Program-made: the position numbers and the translations under genes
Shown: one piece after another, positions 34,105-44,014 of the stretch
How positions within the stretch are numbered: position 1 is the stretch's first letter
How the letters are laid out: each line of letters begins with the position of its first letter
Notes under the pieces: generated by a model
The model's input: the letters and a program-made list of their open reading frames with translations, nothing else
What the model was told of the DNA's origin: nothing
Databases searched by the model: none
Source of the DNA: Lysobacter soli
Lineage (GTDB): Bacteria > Pseudomonadota > Gammaproteobacteria > Xanthomonadales > Xanthomonadaceae
Length of the DNA: 64,000 bases
Assembly (NCBI RefSeq): GCF_003382285.1
Contig: NZ_QTJR01000001.1
Coordinates: 62,001-126,000, forward strand
Direction of reading: 5' to 3'

Positions 34105-36480
34105 ATGCCTAAGAAACTGCTTGCACGCCGAGTGGCCGTGCTGGGCGCCGGCGTCATGGGTGCGCAGATTGCCGCCCACCTGACCAACGCGGGCGTCGAC
34201 ACCGTCCTTTTCGACCTTCCGGCCAAGGAAGGCGACCCCAACGGCGTCGTCGGCAAGGCCATCGCCAACCTGGCCAAGCTCAGCCCCGCCCCGCTCGCCA
34301 GCAAGTCGCTCGCCGAGCGCATCACGCCGGCGAATTACGAAACCGGCCTGGAGCAGTTGCGCGACTGCGACCTGATCATCGAGGCCATCGCCGAACGGAT
34401 GGACTGGAAGCAGGATCTCTACAAGAAGATCGCGCCGTTCGTGTCCGAGCACGCGATCCTCGCCAGCAACACCTCGGGCCTGGGCATCAACAAGCTGGCC
34501 GAAGTGCTGCCCGAGCAGCTGCGGCACCGTTTCTGCGGCGTGCACTTCTTCAACCCGCCGCGCTACATGCACCTGGCCGAGCTGATCCCGGCCAAGACCA
34601 CCGACGCCGACGTGCTGACGGCGCTGGAAACCTTCCTGACCACCGCGCTCGGCAAGGGCGTGGTGATCGCCAAGGACACCCCGAACTTCATCGGCAACCG
34701 CATCGGCGTGTTCTCGATGCTGGCCGCGATGCACCATACCGAGCAGTTCGGCCTCGGCTTCGACACCGTCGATGCGCTGACCGGTCCGTCGATCGGCCGC
34801 CCGAAGTCGGCGACGTACCGTACGGCGGACGTCGTCGGCCTGGACACCATGGCGCACGTCATCAAGACGATGGCCGACACGCTGCCGGACGACCCGTGGC
34901 ACCAGTACTTCAAGGCGCCCAAATGGCTGACCGCGCTGATCGAGAAGGGCGCGCTCGGCCAGAAGGCCGGCGCCGGCGTATACACCAAGCGCGGCAAGGA
35001 CATCCTCGTGCTCGACCTGAAGGCGCAGGACTACCGCGTCTCGGCCGGCGAACTGGACGCCGAGGTCGCCGCGCTGCTGAAGGAACGCGACCCGGCGAAG
35101 AAGTTCGCCGCGCTGCGTGCCAGCCAGCATCCGCAGGCGCAGTTCCTGTGGGCGATCTTCCGGGATTCGTTCCACTACGCCGCGTATCACCTTGAATCCA
35201 TTGCCGAAACCGCACGCGACATCGACTTCGCGATGCGCTGGGGCTACGGCTGGTCGCTCGGCCCGTTCGAGACCTGGCAGTCGGCCGGCTGGAAGCAGGT
35301 CGCCGACTGGATCGCCGAGGACATCGTCGGCGGCAAGGCGATGAGCAGCGCGCCGCTGCCGGACTGGGTGTTCGACGGTCGCGACGGCGTGCACGACAAG
35401 GACGGCAGCTTCAGCCCCTCGCGCAAGGCGCAGGTGCCCCGCTCGTCCAACCCGGTCTACGCGCGCCAGCGTTTCCCCGACCCGCTGCTGGGTGAGAAGT
35501 TCTCGCAGGGCCGCACGGTCTTCGAGAACGACGGCATCCGCATGTGGGCCGGCGAAGGCGACGACATCGCCGTGGTCTCGTTCAAGACCAAGATGCACAC
35601 GGTCAACGACCACGTGCTCAACGGCCTGCAGGAAGCCATCACCATCGCCGAGCGCGACTTCGCCGGCCTGGTGATCTGGCAGCCGAAGGAACCCTTCTCC
35701 GCCGGCGCCGATCTGGCCGGCGCGCTCGGCCTGTTGCAGGCGGGCGACGTGAAGGGCTTCGAGGCGATGGTCGCCAACTTCCAGGCCACCAGCCAGCGCA
35801 TCAAGTACGCACTGGTACCGGTCGTCGCAGCCGTGCGCGGCCTGGCGCTGGGCGGCGGCTGCGAGTTCCAGATGCATTCGGCCAAGGCCGTGTTCGCGCT
35901 GGAAAGCTACATCGGCCTGGTCGAAGCGGGCGTCGGCCTGCTGCCGGCCGGCGGCGGCCTGAAGGAATTCGCGGTGCGCGCCTCCGAAGCAGCCGGCCCG
36001 GGCGGCGACGTGTTCGCGCAGCTCAAGACGGCGTTCGAAAGCGTTGCGATGGGCAAGGTGTCGGCGTCGGCGTTCGAGGCGAAGGAGCTCAAGCTCGCGC
36101 GCGAGAACGACGCCGTCGTCTTCAACGCATTCGAACTGCTGCACGTCGCCAAGGCACAGGCCCGTGCGCTGGCCGAATCCGGCTACCGCCCGCCCCTGCC
36201 CGCGCGCCGCATCCAGGTCGCCGGCGACGTCGGCATCGCGACCTTCAAGATGATGCTGGTCAACATGCTGGAAGGCCGCTTCATTTCGCCGCACGACTAC
36301 GAGATCGCCACCCGCATCGCCACGGTGATGTGCGGCGGTGAAGTCGACCGGGGCGCGATCGTCGACGAGGAATGGCTGCTCAGGCTCGAACGCGAACACT
36401 TCGTCGCGCTCGCGCAGATGCCCAAGACGCAGGAACGCATCGCGCACATGCTCAAGACCGGCAAGCCGCTGCGTAACTAA
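34105..36480 (+). CDS. 3-hydroxyacyl-CoA dehydrogenase/enoyl-CoA hydratase fusion (FadN-type)
   Basis: 791 residues carrying two steps of fatty-acid beta-oxidation. The NAD-binding 3-hydroxyacyl-CoA dehydrogenase comes first (VAVLGAGVMGAQIAAHLTNAG, residues about 8-30), and the crotonase domain follows (EPFSAGADLAGALG near residue 530, with GGGCEFQMHS). This is the reverse of E. coli FadB and matches Bacillus FadN. The ATG at 34105 has AAGGA ten bases upstream; an in-frame TTG at 34081 lies in the palindrome and is unlikely. It forms an operon with the thiolase 24 bp downstream. Confidence 0.94.
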   Translation: MPKKLLARRVAVLGAGVMGAQIAAHLTNAGVDTVLFDLPAKEGDPNGVVGKAIANLAKLSPAPLASKSLAERITPANYETGLEQLRDCDLIIEAIAERMDWKQDLYKKIAPFVSEHAILASNTSGLGINKLAEVLPEQLRHRFCGVHFFNPPRYMHLAELIPAKTTDADVLTALETFLTTALGKGVVIAKDTPNFIGNRIGVFSMLAAMHHTEQFGLGFDTVDALTGPSIGRPKSATYRTADVVGLDTMAHVIKTMADTLPDDPWHQYFKAPKWLTALIEKGALGQKAGAGVYTKRGKDILVLDLKAQDYRVSAGELDAEVAALLKERDPAKKFAALRASQHPQAQFLWAIFRDSFHYAAYHLESIAETARDIDFAMRWGYGWSLGPFETWQSAGWKQVADWIAEDIVGGKAMSSAPLPDWVFDGRDGVHDKDGSFSPSRKAQVPRSSNPVYARQRFPDPLLGEKFSQGRTVFENDGIRMWAGEGDDIAVVSFKTKMHTVNDHVLNGLQEAITIAERDFAGLVIWQPKEPFSAGADLAGALGLLQAGDVKGFEAMVANFQATSQRIKYALVPVVAAVRGLALGGGCEFQMHSAKAVFALESYIGLVEAGVGLLPAGGGLKEFAVRASEAAGPGGDVFAQLKTAFESVAMGKVSASAFEAKELKLARENDAVVFNAFELLHVAKAQARALAESGYRPPLPARRIQVAGDVGIATFKMMLVNMLEGRFISPHDYEIATRIATVMCGGEVDRGAIVDEEWLLRLEREHFVALAQMPKTQERIAHMLKTGKPLRN

Positions 36481-36504
36481 GCGACGAACACAGGACACAG
36501 AACC

Positions 36505-37713
36505 ATGACCAAGCAAGTTCAAGACGCCTACATCGTCGCCGCCACCCGCACCCCGGTCGGCAAGGCGCCGCGCGGCGTGTTCCGCAACACCCGTCCCGAC
36601 GAGATGCTCGCCCACGTGCTCAAGTCCGTGGTCGCGCAGGCGCCGGGCATCGACCTGGGCCGCATCGACGACGCGATCATCGGCTGCGCGATGCCCGAAG
36701 GCGAGCAAGGCATGAACGTGGCGCGCATCGGCGCGCTGCTCGCCGGCCTGCCGAACACCATCGCCGCGCAGACGATCAACCGTTTCTGCTCGTCGGGCCT
36801 GCAGGCCGTGGCGATGGCGGCCGACCAGATCCGCCTGGGCAACGCGGACCTGATGCTCGCCGGCGGCACCGAATCGATGTCGATGGTGCCGATGATGGGC
36901 AACAAGGTGGCGCTGAGCCCGCAGGTGTTCGCGAAGGACGAAAACGTCGCCATCGCCTACGGCATGGGCATCACCGCCGAGAAGGTCGCCGAGGAGTGGA
37001 AGGTCTCGCGCGAGGAACAGGACGCCTTCGCGATGGCCTCGCACCAGAAGGCGATCGCGGCGATCCAGGCCGGCGAGTTCAAGTCGGAGATCACGCCGTA
37101 TGAAGTGATCTCGCGCATTCCGGACCTCGCCGGCAACGCGGTGCGCGTGAAGAAGTCGATCGTCGAGATCGACGAAGGCCCGCGCCCGGATTCGTCCATC
37201 GAAGGCCTCGCCAAGCTCAAGCCGGTGTTCCGCAACGGCCAGTTCAGCGGCAGCGTCACCGCGGGCAACAGCTCGCAGATGAGCGACGGCGCGGCCGGCG
37301 TGCTGCTGGCCTCCGAGCAGGCCATCAAGGACTACGGCCTGACGCCGCTGGCGCGCTTCGTGAGCTTCTCGGTCGCCGGCGTGCGCCCGGAAGTGATGGG
37401 CATCGGCCCGATCGCGGCGATCCCCAAGGCGCTGAAGCAGGCGGGGCTGACGAAGGACCAGCTGGACTGGATCGAGCTCAATGAAGCCTTCGCCGCGCAG
37501 GCGCTGGCGGTCATCCGCGACAGCGGGCTGGATCCGTCGAAGGTCAATCCGCTCGGCGGCGCGATCGCGCTGGGCCATCCGCTCGGTGCGACCGGTGCGA
37601 TCCGCACCGCGACCATCGTCCATGGCCTGCGTCGCCGCCAGCAGAAGTACGGCATGGTGACGATGTGCATCGGCACCGGCATGGGCGCGGCGGGCATCTT
37701 CGAAGCGCTCTAA
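36505..37713 (+). CDS. fadA: Acetyl-CoA C-acyltransferase (3-ketoacyl-CoA thiolase)
   Basis: 402 residues; cleaves 3-ketoacyl-CoA with CoA as the last beta-oxidation step. Catalytic residues are C95 (INRFCSSGLQA), H358 (ALGHPLGATGA) and C388 (MCIGTGMGA). AGGA and a spaced ATG follow the hydratase stop by 24 bp. Length is typical of degradative thiolases. A strong terminator follows, closing the regulator-hydratase-thiolase operon. Confidence 0.96.
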   Translation: MTKQVQDAYIVAATRTPVGKAPRGVFRNTRPDEMLAHVLKSVVAQAPGIDLGRIDDAIIGCAMPEGEQGMNVARIGALLAGLPNTIAAQTINRFCSSGLQAVAMAADQIRLGNADLMLAGGTESMSMVPMMGNKVALSPQVFAKDENVAIAYGMGITAEKVAEEWKVSREEQDAFAMASHQKAIAAIQAGEFKSEITPYEVISRIPDLAGNAVRVKKSIVEIDEGPRPDSSIEGLAKLKPVFRNGQFSGSVTAGNSSQMSDGAAGVLLASEQAIKDYGLTPLARFVSFSVAGVRPEVMGIGPIAAIPKALKQAGLTKDQLDWIELNEAFAAQALAVIRDSGLDPSKVNPLGGAIALGHPLGATGAIRTATIVHGLRRRQQKYGMVTMCIGTGMGAAGIFEAL

Positions 37714-37733
37714 AGCACCCGTGTCGTTCGATC

Positions 37734-37761
37734 GAAAGGGCAGCCTCCGGGCTGCCCTTTC
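37734..37761 (+). terminator. Terminator of the beta-oxidation operon
   Basis: A 12-bp perfect stem GAAAGGGCAGCC / GGCTGCCCTTTC with a TCCG loop, 20 bp after the thiolase stop. Confidence 0.85.
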
Positions 37762-37933
37762 TCGTTGCAGGCCGGCCTTCTCGCCGATTTCACGTCCCTG
37801 TCGCGCAGCTGAGCACAGCATCGCAACGCGTCGCCGTTTCGCGATGGCCGGCGCGGGGCGTCGGCACGTCCACAGCAACGCGATGCCCTTGTTCGTTCCC
37901 GGCTCGTCCGATCCCCCGACAAGGAGAACGCTC

Positions 37934-38386
37934 ATGTCCCTGCGCACTATCGCCGGCGCTTCGCTGGCCCTGCTGCTCACGCTGTCGTTGGCTGCCTGCC
38001 AGACCACCACGCCCGGATCGATGCAGGGCGCCGTGGAAGTGCGTTCCGGGGTGATCGAACAGATCACCGACGTGCAGATTTCCAATACCAAGACGCGGGG
38101 CCTCGGGGCCGTGGTCGGCGGTGCGCTCGGCCTGGGCGTCGGCAGCCTCATCGGCGGCGGCACAGGGCGCGACGTGGCGATGGTGCTGGGCACGATCGGC
38201 GGTGCGGTCACCGGTAACGCGGTGCAGCGTCGCAACCAGGAACCGATCCCGGGGCACGACATCATCGTGCGCCTGACCAATGGCGTGCTGGTGTCCGTCA
38301 CGCAGGAACCCACGAATCTGCGCGTCGGGCAGAAAGTCTTCATCCAGGGCAGCGGCGAAGACGCACGCGTCACGCCGGCGAAGTAA
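37934..38386 (+). CDS. Glycine-zipper outer-membrane lipoprotein (SlyB/Pcp-like)
   Basis: 150 residues. The signal peptide ends in lipobox LAAC with lipidated C22. A glycine-zipper segment (GLGAVVGGALGLGVGSLIGGGTGR, seen as two short hydrophobic Gly-rich stretches) is followed by a C-terminal VRLTNGVLVSVTQE motif typical of the SlyB/Pcp family. These proteins stabilise the outer membrane and are often stress-induced. AAGGAG is seven bases before the ATG. Stands alone between two terminators. Confidence 0.9.
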   Translation: MSLRTIAGASLALLLTLSLAACQTTTPGSMQGAVEVRSGVIEQITDVQISNTKTRGLGAVVGGALGLGVGSLIGGGTGRDVAMVLGTIGGAVTGNAVQRRNQEPIPGHDIIVRLTNGVLVSVTQEPTNLRVGQKVFIQGSGEDARVTPAK

Positions 38387-38410
38387 GCGCCGCAGTCCGC
38401 CCCTGAAAGA

Positions 38411-38433
38411 GAAGGCGGCTTCGAGCCGCCTTC
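38411..38433. terminator. Terminator after the glycine-zipper lipoprotein
   Basis: A 10-bp perfect stem GAAGGCGGCT / AGCCGCCTTC with a TCG loop, followed by TTGCTT. The convergent CsaA-like gene ends 25 bp further on. Confidence 0.8.
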
Positions 38434-38457
38434 TTGCTTACCGCGCGCCGATCGCGC

Positions 38458-38793
38458 TCACGCCATGCGTGTCCCGTTCGGCACCGGCCGTTCGATCGTG
38501 GTGATGACCACGCCCTCCTCCGTCGGGAATCCCGTAAGCAGGAATTCCGAGATGAAGGGCCCGACCTGCTTGGGCGGGAAGTTGATCACGCCGACGATCT
38601 GCCGGCCGACCAGTTCTTCTGCTGCGTAGAGGTGCTTCACCTGCGCGCTGGTCTTGCGCACACCGTGCGGCCCGAAGTCGACCCACAGCTTCCACGCCGG
38701 TTTGCGCGCCTCCGGGAACTCCTCCACGCGCTGCACCGTGCCAGCGCACAACATCACTTTTTCGAAATCCGCCCAGCTGATCGTCTCGCTCAT
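38458..38793 (-). CDS. CsaA-like tRNA-binding domain protein
   Basis: 111 residues of the stand-alone tRNA-binding (EMAP II/CsaA-like) OB fold. Recognisable parts are [33 protein letters not shown], then [18 protein letters not shown] and [11 protein letters not shown]. CsaA is described as a chaperone or tRNA-binding protein, but its role outside Bacillus is unclear. The ATG at 38793 overlaps the stop of the FAD oxidoreductase (ATGA), so the two are coupled. Confidence 0.9.
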   Translation of the reverse strand: MSETISWADFEKVMLCAGTVQRVEEFPEARKPAWKLWVDFGPHGVRKTSAQVKHLYAAEELVGRQIVGVINFPPKQVGPFISEFLLTGFPTEEGVVITTIERPVPNGTRMA

Positions 38794-40094
38794 CCTGTCC
38801 TCGTTTTTCCTTCCATCCTGTCCTTCCATTCGTCCTTGAACTCGGCCCACCAATAGCTGAGCTGCGCGCCGACGAAGCCCACCGGCTTGATCGCCGACAC
38901 CAGGCCATAGCCGCTCAGTTCGCGCCACCGCCGGTCGCCGTGTGCGATCGCGCTGGCGAGCAGTTCACCGGCGAACGTGGTGGGCGCCACGCCATGGCCC
39001 CCGAAGGCCTGCGCCAGCCAGAGCCCGTCATCGATCGCGCCGATCTGCGGCATCTGGTGCCGCGCGTAGCTCATCAGTCCGGACCACGCGTGATCGATGC
39101 GCACGCCATCCAGCTGCGGGAACACCTTCAGCATGTCGCCGTACAGGAGCTTTTCGACTTCCGCGGCGGACCGGTCGAGCACCGAAATCCGCCCGCCCCA
39201 CAACAATCGCGTGTCGGGCAGCGGCCGGTAATAGTCGAAGGCGAAGCGTGTGTCGTAGACGGCGGCGCGCGTGCTCATGATCTCGTCCAGCCGCGCGCCG
39301 AGCGGCTGCGTCACCATCACGTACGTCGCGATCGGCAGTACGCCCGCATCGACTTCGGCGCGCAGGCCGGCGAGATAGCCACCGCACGCGAGCACGACGT
39401 CCTCGGCTTGGACCACGCCATCGGGCGTACGCACACGCCAGCCGCGGCCCGCGCGTTCGAGCGCGATGGCCGGCGTCTCTTCATGGATCGCCACTCCCTG
39501 CGCCATGGCGGCACGCGCGACGCCGCGCGCATATTTGAGCGGGTGGAAATGGAACGCGCCGGGTTCGAACAACCCGTCGTGATAGCGCTCCGTGTGGACC
39601 AGCGAACGCAGGCGCTCGCGGGGCATCCATTGCCAGTGCACGCCGTAGCGTTGTTCGAGCAGTTGCTGACGATCGCGAAGCACCTGCGGATCGCGGAACC
39701 AGTTCGCCCAGAGCACGCCGGCGTCGACGCGGTCGCACTCGATGTCGTAGCGCTCGGTGCGGGCGCGGATCAGCTCGACGGCGTTGATCGTGCCGGAATA
39801 CAGGTCGCGGGCGCGCTCGGGGCCGAGGTCCTGCAACAGGCTCTCTTCGCCGCGCGAGAAGCCACCGAACACGAAGCCTCCGTTGCGTCCTGACGCGCCG
39901 AAGCCGACGCGTTGCGATTCAAGCAGCACGACATCGCGGACGCCACGTTCGGCCAGGCCGAGCGCGGTGTTCAGACCGGCGAAACCGCCACCGACGATGC
40001 AGACGCTGGCATCCACGAGCCCACGCAGCGGCCCGAACCCGAGCTCGCGGTCGGGAACGGTCGCCACGTAGTAACTGGAATCCAGGCCGCTCAT
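38790..40094 (-). CDS. FAD-dependent oxidoreductase of the D-amino-acid oxidase family
   Basis: 434 residues. The FAD-binding Rossmann start is [20 protein letters not shown] and the DAO fold continues with [16 protein letters not shown]. The end contains the [24 protein letters not shown] segment typical of PuuB/gamma-glutamylputrescine-oxidase-like proteins. The substrate cannot be read from sequence. A polyamine or amino-acid substrate is possible, and polyamine genes (aguA/aguB) occur elsewhere in the window. The start at 40094 opens [17 protein letters not shown]. Confidence 0.88.
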   Translation of the reverse strand: MSGLDSSYYVATVPDRELGFGPLRGLVDASVCIVGGGFAGLNTALGLAERGVRDVVLLESQRVGFGASGRNGGFVFGGFSRGEESLLQDLGPERARDLYSGTINAVELIRARTERYDIECDRVDAGVLWANWFRDPQVLRDRQQLLEQRYGVHWQWMPRERLRSLVHTERYHDGLFEPGAFHFHPLKYARGVARAAMAQGVAIHEETPAIALERAGRGWRVRTPDGVVQAEDVVLACGGYLAGLRAEVDAGVLPIATYVMVTQPLGARLDEIMSTRAAVYDTRFAFDYYRPLPDTRLLWGGRISVLDRSAAEVEKLLYGDMLKVFPQLDGVRIDHAWSGLMSYARHQMPQIGAIDDGLWLAQAFGGHGVAPTTFAGELLASAIAHGDRRWRELSGYGLVSAIKPVGFVGAQLSYWWAEFKDEWKDRMEGKTRTG

Positions 40095-40190
40095 GTCCGC
40101 ACGACGCTCCGGCGGCGGACAGATCGCCGCCGCGTATCCAGAGTCTAGCGGTGCCGGCGCCGCGTGGCGGCGCACTGCGTCATGCCGACG

Positions 40191-41090
40191 TCAGTTGAGC
40201 TCTTCGACGCCCAGTTCGGCCAACGCGTTCTGCATCAGCTGGCGCGCGGAGTCGCTCAGCTTCTCGTGGTCGAGCGCGTAGCGGATGGTCGCCTCGATCA
40301 GCCCGATATGCGTACCGCAGTCGAAGCGCGTGCCTTGGAAGCGGTAGGCATTGACGGCCTCCTCTTCCAGCAGCGCAGCGATCGCGTCCGTCAGCTGGAT
40401 CTCGCCGCCGGCGCCCGGCGTGGTCGATTCAAGCAGCGAGAAGATGCGCGGGTTCAGCACGTAGCGGCCGACAACGGCGAGATTGCTCGGCGCGTCCTCG
40501 GGCTTGGGCTTCTCGACGATCGCACGGATGCGGCCCTGCCGCTTGGCAAAGCCCTCGGTGGCGACAATGCCGTAGCTTGCGGTCTGTTCGCGCGGCACGT
40601 CTTGCACGGCGATCACGCTGGCGCCCGATGCTTCGGCGGCGTCCGCCATCTGCTTCAGCGCACCCGGACCGCGGTTCCAGATGAGGTCATCCGGCAAAAG
40701 CACGGCGAAGGGCTCATCACCGATCACCGCCTTCGCGCAGAGCACGGCATGGCCCAGGCCCAGCGCTTCGGCCTGGGTGACGAACACCGCACGCACGCCT
40801 TCGGGCAGCACGTTGCGGACGAGTTCGAGCTGCTCGGTCTTGCCGCTTCGTTCGAGCTTCTGTTCCAGCTCGTAAGCCTTGTCGAAGTAGTCGGCGACCG
40901 CGTGCTTGTAGCGGTTCGTCACGAAGACCAGCGTGTCGCAGCCGGCCTCGATGGCCTCATCGACGGCGTACTGGATCAGCGGCCGATCGATGATGGGCAG
41001 CATCTCTTTCGGGACGGTCTTGGTGGCTGGAAGAAAGCGGGTGCCGAGGCCGGCGACGGGAAAAACGGCCTTGCGGATTCGTGCGGACAT
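40191..41090 (-). CDS. galU: UTP-glucose-1-phosphate uridylyltransferase
   Basis: 299 residues; makes UDP-glucose for exopolysaccharide and LPS. The nucleotidyltransferase signature is AVFPVAGLGTRFLPATKTVPKEMLP, and the UDP-binding parts ALGLGHAVLCAKA and GGEIQLTDAI are present. The ATG overlaps the stop of the upstream nucleotide-sugar gene by one base (TGATG); a TTG directly before it is a possible alternative. Part of a short surface-polysaccharide unit. Confidence 0.97.
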   Translation of the reverse strand: MSARIRKAVFPVAGLGTRFLPATKTVPKEMLPIIDRPLIQYAVDEAIEAGCDTLVFVTNRYKHAVADYFDKAYELEQKLERSGKTEQLELVRNVLPEGVRAVFVTQAEALGLGHAVLCAKAVIGDEPFAVLLPDDLIWNRGPGALKQMADAAEASGASVIAVQDVPREQTASYGIVATEGFAKRQGRIRAIVEKPKPEDAPSNLAVVGRYVLNPRIFSLLESTTPGAGGEIQLTDAIAALLEEEAVNAYRFQGTRFDCGTHIGLIEATIRYALDHEKLSDSARQLMQNALAELGVEELN

Positions 41091-43000
41091 CAAACCTTCC
41101 TGGCGTTGCGTGCGGGAAAGGCCACTACTGTCGCCGATTCCCGGTAATCCGGATGTGTACCTACCGGCTGGAATTCGGGAACGGCCATCCGCAGCAGGTT
41201 ATTCAGCAACTCCAGGTCGTAACGGCTGCTCGCCTCGCGCAGCTGGGCGATCGAGCTTTCAAGGTGCGCCGCGGTCACGTCGCGCGGCTCGGCCTGGAGG
41301 ATCTTCGGGTGCGTCGTCTGGCGGTAGCGCTCGTCGGCATGGAAGAGCGTTTCGTGCAGCTTCTCGCCCGGGCGCAGGCCGGTGTAGACGATCGCGATGT
41401 CCCGACCGGGATGCTTGCCCGCCAGGCGGATCATCTGCTCGGCAAGCAGCCTGATCGGTACGGGCTCGCCCATGTCGAGCGTGTAGATGGCTTCATGCGT
41501 TCCCAGCGCGGAGGCTTGGAGGATCAGCTGGCAGGCTTCCGGAATGGTCATGAAGAAACGCGTGACTTCCGGATCCGTGACCGTCACCGGACCACCGGCG
41601 CGGATCTGCTCGCGGAACAGCGGCACGACGCTGCCGGCCGAATCGAGCACGTTGCCAAAGCGAACCGTGACGAAGCGCGTGGCGAACTGTCCGGCCAGTG
41701 CCTGGCACGCCATTTCCGCCAGACGCTTGGTCGCCCCCAGCACGTTCACCGGGTCGACCGCCTTGTCTGTGGAAATCAACACGAACGTGCCCACGTCCGC
41801 GAGGCAGCACGCGTGCGCGACGGTTTCCGTCGCCAGCGAATTGTTGCGGACGGCTTCGCGAAGCTGCAGTTCGAGCAGTGGCACCTGCTTGTAGGCGGCC
41901 GCATGGAAGACGGCGTCCGGTTCGGCGCGCTTGAGCGCGTGCGCGATGACCGCCGGGTCGCCGCAATCGCCGAGCACCGAGATGTATTCGACGTCCGGGA
42001 AGTCGCGCTTCAACGCCGCTTCGGTGGTCGTCAGTGCAAGTTCGTCGACTTCGATGAGTGTGATGCGACGGGCACCGTGTCGCGCGCACTGACGGCAAAG
42101 TTCCGAACCAATCGAACCGCCCGCGCCGGTCACCAGCACCGAGCGTGCGCCGAGCCAGCCACGGATCGCTTTCCAGTCCGGCAGGACCGGCTTGCGGCCG
42201 AGGAGGTCTTCGATCGCCACTTCCTTCAGTTCGCCCGGCAGCGACCGGCCTTCGAGCACGTCCTGCAGCTTGGGCACCATGCGGAACGGCAGGCCCGTTC
42301 GCTCGCACGACACCACCACGCGCTGCAGCGCGTTCGCGTCGGCCGACGGCATGGCGATCACGAGCAGCTTGGCCGCGGTCTCGCGGGCAATCTCGGCGAC
42401 ATCCTGCACGCGCCCCAAAACCGGAACGCCCTGCACCTTGCTGCCGCGCAGACGCACGGCATCGTCAAGGAAACCCACTGGCTGGTAGGCGCCGGAGCGG
42501 CGAAGATCGCGTACCAGGGCCTCACCGGCGTGGCCGGCCCCGAGGATCAGGATGCGAACAGAGGACTTGGACGCGGATTCGACACGGCTGTCCTTCCACG
42601 CCCGATACAGCAGCCGCGGCGCACCGAGCATGCCCATCAGCACGAGCGGATACAGGACAAGGACCGTGCGTGGCACGGTGCCGAGGCGGTTGTAAAGGAA
42701 CAGGCCCAGCACGATGGCGAACAAGCCGAGCACCGACGCCTTCAGAATGTTCCAGAGATCGGGCACGCCAGCGAAGCGCCACAGGCCGCGGTACAAACCC
42801 ACCTGCCAGAACACCAGCCCCTGGGCCGCCAGGACCAGCGCGATCTCGGCCGACCAGAGTGGAATCGCGGGCGCGTTGACTTCTATGCCCCAACGCAGGC
42901 GATGCAGGGCTTGCCAGACGACCCAGACCATTGCGAGATCGTGCGCGACCACCGCCAGGCGCGGCAGTCCACTCTTCAAGCGATCACGCCATGAGCTCAT
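41090..43000 (-). CDS. Membrane UDP-sugar 4,6-dehydratase/epimerase of the CapD/WbpM family
   Basis: 636 residues. Four N-terminal membrane helices (from about VVAHDLAMVWVVWQAL) are followed by a CoA-binding-like Rossmann domain (ILILGAGHAGEALVRDL) and a short-chain dehydrogenase domain (VLVTGAGGSIGSELCRQ). This is the layout of long-type UDP-GlcNAc C6-dehydratases such as WbpM and PglF, which supply UDP-4-keto-6-deoxy sugars for O-antigen. The usual catalytic Tyr region is altered to the LISTDKAVDPVNVLGATKRLAE form with Thr/Met, normal for this subgroup. Coupled to galU. Confidence 0.92.
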   Translation of the reverse strand: MSSWRDRLKSGLPRLAVVAHDLAMVWVVWQALHRLRWGIEVNAPAIPLWSAEIALVLAAQGLVFWQVGLYRGLWRFAGVPDLWNILKASVLGLFAIVLGLFLYNRLGTVPRTVLVLYPLVLMGMLGAPRLLYRAWKDSRVESASKSSVRILILGAGHAGEALVRDLRRSGAYQPVGFLDDAVRLRGSKVQGVPVLGRVQDVAEIARETAAKLLVIAMPSADANALQRVVVSCERTGLPFRMVPKLQDVLEGRSLPGELKEVAIEDLLGRKPVLPDWKAIRGWLGARSVLVTGAGGSIGSELCRQCARHGARRITLIEVDELALTTTEAALKRDFPDVEYISVLGDCGDPAVIAHALKRAEPDAVFHAAAYKQVPLLELQLREAVRNNSLATETVAHACCLADVGTFVLISTDKAVDPVNVLGATKRLAEMACQALAGQFATRFVTVRFGNVLDSAGSVVPLFREQIRAGGPVTVTDPEVTRFFMTIPEACQLILQASALGTHEAIYTLDMGEPVPIRLLAEQMIRLAGKHPGRDIAIVYTGLRPGEKLHETLFHADERYRQTTHPKILQAEPRDVTAAHLESSIAQLREASSRYDLELLNNLLRMAVPEFQPVGTHPDYRESATVVAFPARNARKV

Positions 43001-43039
43001 CCATCGCCCCTTTTATTGCCTTGCAGACTGCCAACTAAT

Positions 43040-44011
43040 TCAATGAGGAAGCTGCGCCTGAAACTTCTTCTGCAGGACCAGCCAAAAAAAAGCGCAGCAC
43101 ATATACCACGCGACCGTAGTACCGGCGATGAAGAACGCATCACGCGGCATAACGCCCCAGCTGGCGATTATGACCACCAGCGAAACAGCCGCATAGCACA
43201 CGGTTACCCGACCGTGACCGGCCGCACGGGACCATGCCTGGTACGCATGCTGGGTATGGGGTGACCACCAGCGTTCGCCGCGCAATACGCGGCGCAGAAG
43301 AGTCAGGCCGGCATCGACGAGAAACACCGAAACCGGTAGCAGGGCCAGCGCAAACCTGTCTCCCATCCGTCCGCCCGCCACGGCGCAGAGCGCCCCCAGC
43401 GCGAAGCCGATCGCCCCGCTGCCGACGTCGCCCATGAAGATGCGAGCCTTGGGAAAATTGAAAGGCAGGAAGCCCAGGCAGGCCGCCGCCAACGCCAGGG
43501 CTAGAAGTGTCCAGGCGCCACCGGCGAACCAGGCCAGACCGACGGCCGCGATCAAGGCCTGGCTCGCGGCCAGGCCGTTGATGCCGTCCATGAAGTTCCA
43601 GACGTTGGTCAGCACCAGCGTGGAGACGAAGGCGGCCAGGCCGAGCCACATCGAGTCGTAGAGATCCCCGATCGCAATCGCCAACAGGGCCGACGCGAGT
43701 ACATGCACGCCCAGGCGAATCCACGGGGACAGCGGCCGATGGTCGTCCACCCAGCCGATGCCCGCCACCATCAGCAGCCCGACGCCGAACGCCAGCATCA
43801 GCGGTGCTTGGTCGGGTTGGCGCACGCCAAGTGCGACAGCCGCCACCAGCAGCGAGATCACGATCGCGATGCCGCCGCCGCGAGGCGTCGCCACGCTATG
43901 GCTGCGACGTTCGCCGGGCTGGTCGATCAGCGACCGCATGAGCGCATAGCGCCGCGCGAGCCAGGTGCCCGCGACGCCGATGCAGAAGTGCACCACCAGC
44001 CATTCCAGCAT
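43040..44011 (-). CDS. Glycosyltransferase family 4, WecA/MraY-like phosphoglycosyltransferase
   Basis: 323 residues with nine or ten membrane helices. The DD motif lies in GWVDDHRPLSPW and the catalytic NVWNFMDGINGLAASQA is present. A GDVGSGAIGFALGAL segment is also typical. These enzymes attach a sugar-1-phosphate to undecaprenyl phosphate, starting O-antigen or enterobacterial-type glycans. Given the CapD and galU neighbours, it probably initiates a surface polysaccharide; MraY is less likely because cell-wall genes are absent here. Confidence 0.92.
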   Translation of the reverse strand: MLEWLVVHFCIGVAGTWLARRYALMRSLIDQPGERRSHSVATPRGGGIAIVISLLVAAVALGVRQPDQAPLMLAFGVGLLMVAGIGWVDDHRPLSPWIRLGVHVLASALLAIAIGDLYDSMWLGLAAFVSTLVLTNVWNFMDGINGLAASQALIAAVGLAWFAGGAWTLLALALAAACLGFLPFNFPKARIFMGDVGSGAIGFALGALCAVAGGRMGDRFALALLPVSVFLVDAGLTLLRRVLRGERWWSPHTQHAYQAWSRAAGHGRVTVCYAAVSLVVIIASWGVMPRDAFFIAGTTVAWYMCCAFFWLVLQKKFQAQLPH

Positions 44012-44014
44012 CCG

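Noticed and set aside
34084-38373. A 1429-codon minus-strand open frame over the beta-oxidation genes
   Set aside because: It has no motifs and is the complement of well-defined dehydrogenase/hydratase and thiolase genes; such frames are expected at this GC content.
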